Position numbers and translations under genes: made by a program. A stretch of DNA of 64,000 bases from Symsagittifera roscoffensis (taxonomy: Eukaryota > Xenacoelomorpha > Acoela > Convolutidae): positions 38,156,518 to 38,220,517 of the forward strand of contig NC_087062.1 in NCBI RefSeq assembly GCF_963678635.1, read 5' to 3'. Positions 57,740 through 64,000 of this stretch are shown here, one piece after another. The notes under the pieces were generated by a model that was given only the letters and a program-made list of their open reading frames with translations, had not been told where the DNA came from and searched no databases. Numbering within the stretch: the stretch's first letter is position 1; each line of letters begins with the position of its first letter.

Positions 57740-60700
57740 CATACTATATGTCGAGTCGGACACCCAATAGCTATGCTTCAGCCGGCTCAGAGCTCGAAAT
57801 GATATGTATCACAGAATTTCTGTTTGCCAAAAAAACCTTAAAGGAAATATATAAGTTTTTTAAATTTTAGCCGGCAAAACAACTCGGTTTGTTTCGACTT
57901 TTGTTTGCAAGCTCTACAATTGCAAGAGCAAGTGTCTTATAATCGAGAACAAAATTTTCTTCCCGTAAACAATTTTTTTAACAAAAATTAAAGTTGTCTT
58001 GTTAGTGAATTTTTTTAACTACCAGTCTCCTTACATATGGTCCGGACGTAATTCAGTTGCCTTCAGTCTTGTGTTCGAGTTTTGACTGGATCTTGTTTTC
58101 CTCTCAGTATGTCCGAATCTGGGTTTTTATCCGGGAAAAATTGCCTTGTCGGCCTATTGCTTGTCTGCTTATCTTTTTGATATTTGCTTTAGCAGGCTCG
58201 AAGTTCGATATAAAATGCGTCACAGAAATTCTATTTCTAAAAAAACTTCAAAGACAAAAACTAGGGTTTGAAACTTCAAGGTGATAAAACCACTCGCTTT
58301 GTTTCAATTTCCATTTCCAATGAGAGCAAGTGTCTTGTTATTGAGAAAAAGACTTCTTTCTTATGAATAAAAAGTCGAACAAAAAGTGTAAGAGTTTGAA
58401 GTTACTTTTTACCTAAATTTCATTACTACCAGCTACCAGTCCCCATCCCACTTGGTCTGGAGGAGTCTCAGTTGCTTTGACAACCTAAGATTTCATGTTC
58501 GAGTCCCTCCGGCCTCTGCTATGGTCTCAGTATATATGAATTGGCAACTGTTTTTCGGGAAAATTACTTTGACGGCCTATTGTTTGCCTGAAATTGTTTT
58601 GTATATGCTTTAGCAGGCTCAGAGCTCGAAATGAAATGTTTCACAGACTTTAGACTTCCCTTTTCCCGAAAATACTTAAAAGGCTAAAAATAGGGTTTGA
58701 CTTTTTCAAGTGGTTAAACCACTTGCCGTGTTCCAATTCCGTTTCCAATCATTACACCAGCAAAAGCAAGTGACGTGTTATCGAGAACACGTTTTTTCCC
58801 CAGTAAACAAGAATTTTACAAAAATTGTAGAAAATTGAAGTTGTTTTTTTATCAGTGAAGCATTATAACTACCAGTCTCCTTCCCACTTGTTCTGGACAT
58901 ATTTCAGTTGCTTAGACATTCTATGGTCGTCTGTTCCGGTCCTGACTGGATCTTGTTTTCCTTTCAGTATATCTGAAGCTTTATCTGGGCCTATTACTTG
59001 TCTGATTATGTTTTGATGCATTTTCTCGTTTTGTTTCAATTCTCCTTTCTTATCACAACAATTGCGAGAGCAAGAGTCTTGTTTTCAAGAAAAAGATTTT
59101 TTTCGTGAATGAAATGTTTGTCAAAAGTTATAAGAATCTCAAGTTGCTTTTTTAGTTAACCTTTCTAACAACCAGCTAACTGTTTCCTTCCCTCTTGCTT
59201 TAGGGGAATTTCAGTTGCCTTGAGATCCTAAGGTTTTATGTTCCAGTAACGTCCAGGCCTTGCAATTCTCTCAATGTATACGAATCAGCAGCTGTTTTGC
59301 GGGAAAAATGCATTGTCCGCCTATTACTTGTCTGCAAATGTATTGTATATGCTTTAAACTCAGAACTCGAAGTGAATTGTGCACAGATTCTCTATTTCCT
59401 GAAAAAATTTAGGTAAAAAAAGTAAAAGTTAGGTTTTGAAATTTTCAGGTTATAAAACCACTCACTTTGCTTGCTTTTCTGTTTCCAATCACTGTACAAG
59501 CAAAAGAAAGTGTATTGCTAACGAGATTAAACTTTTTCACCAGTTAACAAAAAATATATATTTCAAGTTGATAAGTACACTCGCTTTTTAAAATTTCCGT
59601 TTTTTTCTCTACACCTTCGGGAACAATGGACTTGTATTCTTGTATTTGAGAACAAGACTGTTTTCAGCAAACAAATCTTTATACAAAAATGAAACTGCGT
59701 ATCAGTGAATTTCTATAACTCTCAGTATCTTTCCCACTTGGTATTGAAATAACTCAGTAGCCTGGGCATCTTAACGTCTGGGCTTCGAGGACCGACTGGA
59801 CCTTGTTTCCGGGAAATTTGATTTGTTGATAGTTGCTTGTCTGCTGATGCTTTTTGTGCTTTAGCAGGCTCTCGCATCGAAATGCGTCACCTAATTTCTT
59901 TTTGTCATAGACATTTTAGCGACAGAAAAATTTATGATAAGTTTTTTAGCTGGTGAAACCACTCACCTTGATTCATTTTCCGTTCCCAACTACTACACTT
60001 ACTAGAGCAAGTGTCCTGTAATTTCTAACTAGGTTTTTTTTCCATGTTAACAGTTTTTTGAAAATTTTTTAGAAATTGATAAAGGGAGATCTTTATCAGT
60101 AAGTTTTTATAAATCCCAGTCTTCATTCAGTTGTTCAGTTGGCTTGTCATCTTATGATTTTGTGTTCAAGTCCCGACTGGAACTTTTTTTCCTCTAGTAA
60201 ATTGGAAAAAAGGCTTTGTCGGCTTTTTGCTTGTCTGTTTATAATTTTGATATGTCCTTCTTAGTAGGCTCAGAGCTCAAATGAAATGAGTCACAGAATT
60301 TCTGATTGCTGAAAAGACTCGAAAGTCAAACAAAAATCAATTTTTATTTTTCAACTTGGTAAATCTACTCTTTTTTTTTAATTTCCGTTTTTTTTTCACT
60401 ACTCTTGCGAGCGCAAGTGTCTTGCTTTCAGGAAAAAGACTTTTTATTCTTGGAGAAAATGTTTGTCAAAAGTTGTAATAATTTGAAGTTGCTTTTTTAG
60501 TTAACCTTTTTAACAACCAGCTACCTGTTTCCTTCCCACTTGGTCTGGAGGTAATTCAGTTGCCTTGGCATCCTAGCGTCTGACAATCGAGTCACGACTG
60601 GACCTTATTTTTCAGCATCTTTGTTTAATTTGAATGTTTTCCGGGAAACTTACATTGTCGTTCTATTGCTTGTCTGCTGATGTTTTGTTTGTGCTTTAGC

Positions 60701-61010
60701 AGGCTCCGGTCTTGAATTGGAATGTGACACAAAATTTCTTTTTGCCGAAAAAATTTGAGAGGCAGAGAAGTATATTTTTAAACTTTTAACTGGCAAAATC
60801 ACTCACTTTGTTTCATAGTACGTTTTCAATCAGTGCAGTTGTGAGAGCAAGTGTCCTGTAATCCGTCACTAGGTTTTTTTCACGTAAGCAATTTTTTAAA
60901 AATGTTAAATATTGATGATCATTTGTTATTGAATTTTCAAAATTACCAGTTTTCAACCCACTTAGTCTGGAGGTCATTCATTTGCCTTGGCATCTTATGG
61001 TTTTATGTTT
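57740..61010 (+). repeat. Array of about eight SINE-like units, spacing about 300-540 bp
   Basis: Each unit shows ACCAG...CCCACTTGGTCTGGAGG, TTCAGTTGCCTTGGCATC, a B-box-like GTTCGAGTCCCGACTGGA, GCTTGTCTGCTTAT, TTTAGCAGGCTC and then GAGCAAGTGTC. B-box landmarks lie near 58073, 58497, 58933, 59240, 59783, 60163 and 60585. Units differ by substitutions and indels. No ORF is shared. Confidence 0.82.
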
Positions 61011-62470
61011 TTTTTTGTTTTCGGCCCCAGGGTAGTCTAACCATTTATTGTCGGCTTAAAAGCCGCTGATAAATTGCTAAAAACGTTCTTTTGTGATCTT
61101 TGCGTTGCCGACTGTTTTTTGAAGTTGAATTTTTCATAAAATTACTCCAAAAAAATTTTGTTTTATTTGCCATTTTTTCCGATTTAGTTCTTTTCGTCTC
61201 TGTTTGCTTGCTCCTAATGCCATGCTTGCGCTGTATCGCAAGTGATGCAAAGCTCCGCTTCTTCTCTGCTTAGATTATTCCAATTTAAGGAGAAAGTGAC
61301 GAACTATCCGTGTTTGGGGTGATATTTATTCGGGCTTAGTTTTTTTATGTACGCAATTTTTTTATCTGAAAAATATAAATGCCTTGAGCACAAAAACTTT
61401 TCAAAAGTCCATTCAAGGTTTGTATTGTTAAACAGATCTGAAAACGGTTTGTATTTGTAGCGCGACATGCTTTGCTTTCTCAGAAATCATTCCGAAGTGA
61501 CCTGAGTCAAGCTCCCCGTTCGGGGCAATCACTCGTGAAGGGTAAACCGAAGAAAGAAAAAAAATTCAGCAAATTGGAAATCAATATTCAAATATCTAAC
61601 AAAAGTATCTAATAATCGTATATCTCAAAAAAGTCAAATTATGGCAGGTCGGATTTAGGGCGAGGGGTGTTGCGGAAGCCTTCTTCAGAGATTCGACCCC
61701 ATGCCGACACAAATGGTGGTCCGCCCTTTGTACTATTTTTAGATTACCATATTTGGCTGACGGACCCTAAAAAATTCCTGAAAGTTCCTGGGCACCAATA
61801 TTTACTAGTTTTAAGAGGGAAAGCGCAACACAAAACGCGATTTTTTTGGTCAAAATTTTCCGAAAAATGCATTAAAACGTCTTGTTCGGTCTGTTTTTTT
61901 TCAAAAATTTGCCTGATGCGCAGAAAATTTTGCCAGGGTCTTTTTAGTGCTTTGGGAGAGCTCGTAAAATCAAACTAGTCAACTTAAAAAACAGGTCGAT
62001 ACATTTTTGAAAAATTTTCGAAAGTCTGCCCACCCCCTTGAGAAATCCCTAGATCAACGCCTGAGTCTAGGGCACTAAATCAATATTGATCAAAAACAAA
62101 AACAATCGGGCTGATATTTTTGTCTGAGACTGGGTTTGATTATCAAACACCTGGTAATCATCGGCAGCAAGCGGAGACGAACATAAACCGCCAACGGCCA
62201 GGTTTTTTGGTGTTGTAATTTTGATTGCGCTCTCTCAGTTTTGTATTACATTTTTACAAAAAAAATGTTTATCAAATAGGAATGTAGGTTCGCTTTTCGT
62301 CAACTCCGTAATACTTTTCGTTGTTTGTTTTAAAATTTTACATAATTCCGTTTCTCTATTGTGAGAAATTCCCCTCTTTTTAATCTAACTGATAAATTAA
62401 GTTAAGCGAAATGTATCACTTTGTACTGAACATTGAGCGTAACTGGAAAAATTTCATATTTTTTCACAAT
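61011..62470. other. Repeat end and unique AT-rich DNA, no gene seen
   Basis: A copy of the dispersed hairpin (GCAAAGCTCCGCTTC) lies near 61247, preceded by TATCGCAAGTGATG as in other copies. CTCCCCGTTCGGGGC near 61509 forms a small perfect hairpin of unknown meaning. Short frames near 61.7-61.98 kb are not protein-like. Confidence 0.5.
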
Positions 62471-62479
62471 TTTTGCCAA

Positions 62480-63250
62480 TCAAAAAATGCACTAGACACG
62501 TTAAATGGCAGTCAAAAAACCATGGGCTATGTGTTGTTACAGATACTTTTTGTCGCGTAAAAGTTTCTTAAATTGTGTTCATACCATATCTGAGTAGAGT
62601 TTTGTAAATTTTAAAACAACTAGACTGTACAGAGTTCAATTGCGCATGTAAGCCTCGATAGCTCGGAGGTTTGATCAGCTTATAACAACATGGCTGATTG
62701 ATTACAACAATAGAAAAAATATTTCAAAAATTGGAACAATTTCTGAATTTATCAGATCTGTAATAATATGAGCCAACTTGAGACGAGGCTGTTTTGAAAA
62801 AAAAAGCTTGCTTTCTTTACTCCGCAAATTATCACCTTGATTTTTTTCTTTTTTTTAAAATGAAGTGACTATTTTTTTAATTAAAGTTAAATGTTATTTT
62901 GCTTTATTTCTAGACCAAACTAAAGCAAGCTTAAGAGAAATCTAATAGGCAAAAAAAGTTTTTTCGGTCTTTTTTGTCAATTATAAGCTAGCCCAGACAC
63001 GTTAAATGGCTGTCAAAAGATCAAGAGTTATAGACACTGTTTTTTTCTTAAAATTTTCAAAATTGTGTTCATGCCATAGCAGCCTGGAGTTTTAAATGGC
63101 TCAGAACAACTAGACTATATTGAGTTAATTTTTTTCTTTTTTTTTGGTTGAAGTTACTATTTTTAAATTTAATTAAAATTATACTTTCATTTCTCTTTAT
63201 TTCTAGACAAACTAAAACAAAACTAAAGGAACTTTTTAAAAAGTAACACT
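62480..63250. repeat. Diverged direct repeat, period about 500 bp
   Basis: GACACGTTAAATGGC at 62495 recurs at 62996. Both are followed by TTGTGTTCAT, AACAACTAGACT and later TTTATTTCTAGAC. One and a half units are present. Confidence 0.78.
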
Positions 63251-64000
63251 GATAAAAACTTTTTTGCTTAAATCATAGAGGTTATCTAAGTTTTATCCAG
63301 TTTTGCTTCGGTTTTTTTTTGGAGGTTTTTGAGTTTTTCCAATTTGCAAAGAAGCCATTAATACATTATTCATACTGTTTGCATATATTTCATACATATC
63401 AAAAATTTAACAATGCTTTTTCCGTTGTCTGTAATCACATGACTAGCAATACGTGACGAAATATAAAAATCAATTCAAAATTTTAAAACTTTACTTTTGA
63501 ATATGGTTCCGACCTCTTGAAAATGGTGAGGAGCTTCGTATTTGGGTGTGTTTTGTTTTTTTTCTTTTTTCTCCATGCATATTTACTTACGACAAAGAAT
63601 CATCGGAGAGAGTTGAGTGATAAATGATATTAAAGCCCTTACAGCCGTGATTCGAACGACTTTATAAGATTCCTAAAAACCGGTTTGAAAATTTTGGGTT
63701 TTCTGCATAATTCGAGCGAATAAAGCGAGCGATCAAGCTTAGCATAGTTTAATCTAGTTGCTTAAAAGCTTACCACAACTTAAATTAAAACTTAGAAATT
63801 TTGTTTCTCTCCAGTAACCTTAGTTTTTTTTTGAGTATTTTAGCGCCTTTTTGGAATCAAGAAAACTTCAAAATTCGATTTTTTTTTTGTTTTTTTCCCG
63901 TTTTTCTAGTCATTTTTCTACAAAAACAGTTTGCTTTTTTATGACTGTTGAGTATACTTAATCTCTAGTTTTTCGTTCAGATCTTTTTTATAACACCACG
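63251..64000. other. No gene seen
   Basis: AT-rich, with long T runs. No coding sense, repeat unit or RNA gene was recognised up to the window edge. Confidence 0.45.

Noticed and set aside
61667-61978. 103-codon plus-strand frame
   Set aside because: No domain, no splice context and composition typical of noncoding sequence here.
62640-62690. tRNA-like or spliced-leader-like segment
   Set aside because: A TAGCTCGGAGGTTTGATCAGC stretch resembles a D arm, but no other tRNA arm or donor site could be found.

Overview
The window is a stretch of animal nuclear DNA. It has spliced genes with GT-AG introns, motile-cilium assembly genes, an HCN-type ion channel and several classes of retroelement, and it is AT-rich outside the first 12 kb. 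Two adjacent dynein-arm assembly factors and an HCN channel point to a ciliated metazoan with neurons or muscle. Element content and gene structure suggest an invertebrate, but the phylum cannot be fixed from this window.

Region 1 (1-13.9 kb, + strand) is the 3' part of a very large, decayed Ty3/gypsy-type LTR retroelement. It enters at the integrase end of pol and then carries an extra 3' open frame of about 8.9 kb (3066-11952), broken by stops and frameshifts. This frame has one SGNH/GDSL hydrolase-like domain and possibly a second; the rest is unrecognised. A purine-rich tract, a 325-bp tandem duplication, a CRE-like palindrome, a TATA box and poly(A) signals follow and look like a 3' LTR/UTR. 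The coding part is visibly richer in G+C than the rest of the window.

Region 2 (14.3-20.2 kb, + strand) is a Penelope-like element between 363-bp direct repeats (pseudo-LTRs). It has an upstream ORF that ends in an intron, a reverse transcriptase with a PHD finger lying between two RT core motifs, and a C-terminal GIY-YIG endonuclease. Truncated 3' ends of related elements, hammerhead-like motifs and a palindrome follow.

Region 3 (20.9-36.7 kb, + strand) holds two host genes in the same orientation. The first is an intronless PIH1D2 homologue (313 aa). About 150 bp after its stop codon comes the start of a 16-exon gene whose N-terminal half resembles DNAAF8 (C16orf71) and whose long C-terminal half is a series of degenerate NDPK-like modules. 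The exon model gives one uninterrupted frame of 1,806 codons, and an alternative terminal exon would give 1,756. Both genes belong to cytoplasmic pre-assembly of axonemal dyneins, so the tight head-to-tail spacing is functionally suggestive. Intron 4 holds a 0.96-kb palindrome, a 173-bp satellite and nested mobile elements.

Region 4 (36.7-64 kb) is mostly repeats: hairpin-ended elements, tRNA-derived SINE-like units, a dead non-LTR retrotransposon on the minus strand (41.1-44.5 kb), and tandem arrays with periods of about 420 and 500 bp. Within it, 47,973-50,155 (minus) carries the last three recognised exons of an HCN channel gene (end of C-linker, cyclic-nucleotide-binding domain, C-terminus). 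Its transmembrane exons were not found and probably lie beyond 64 kb.
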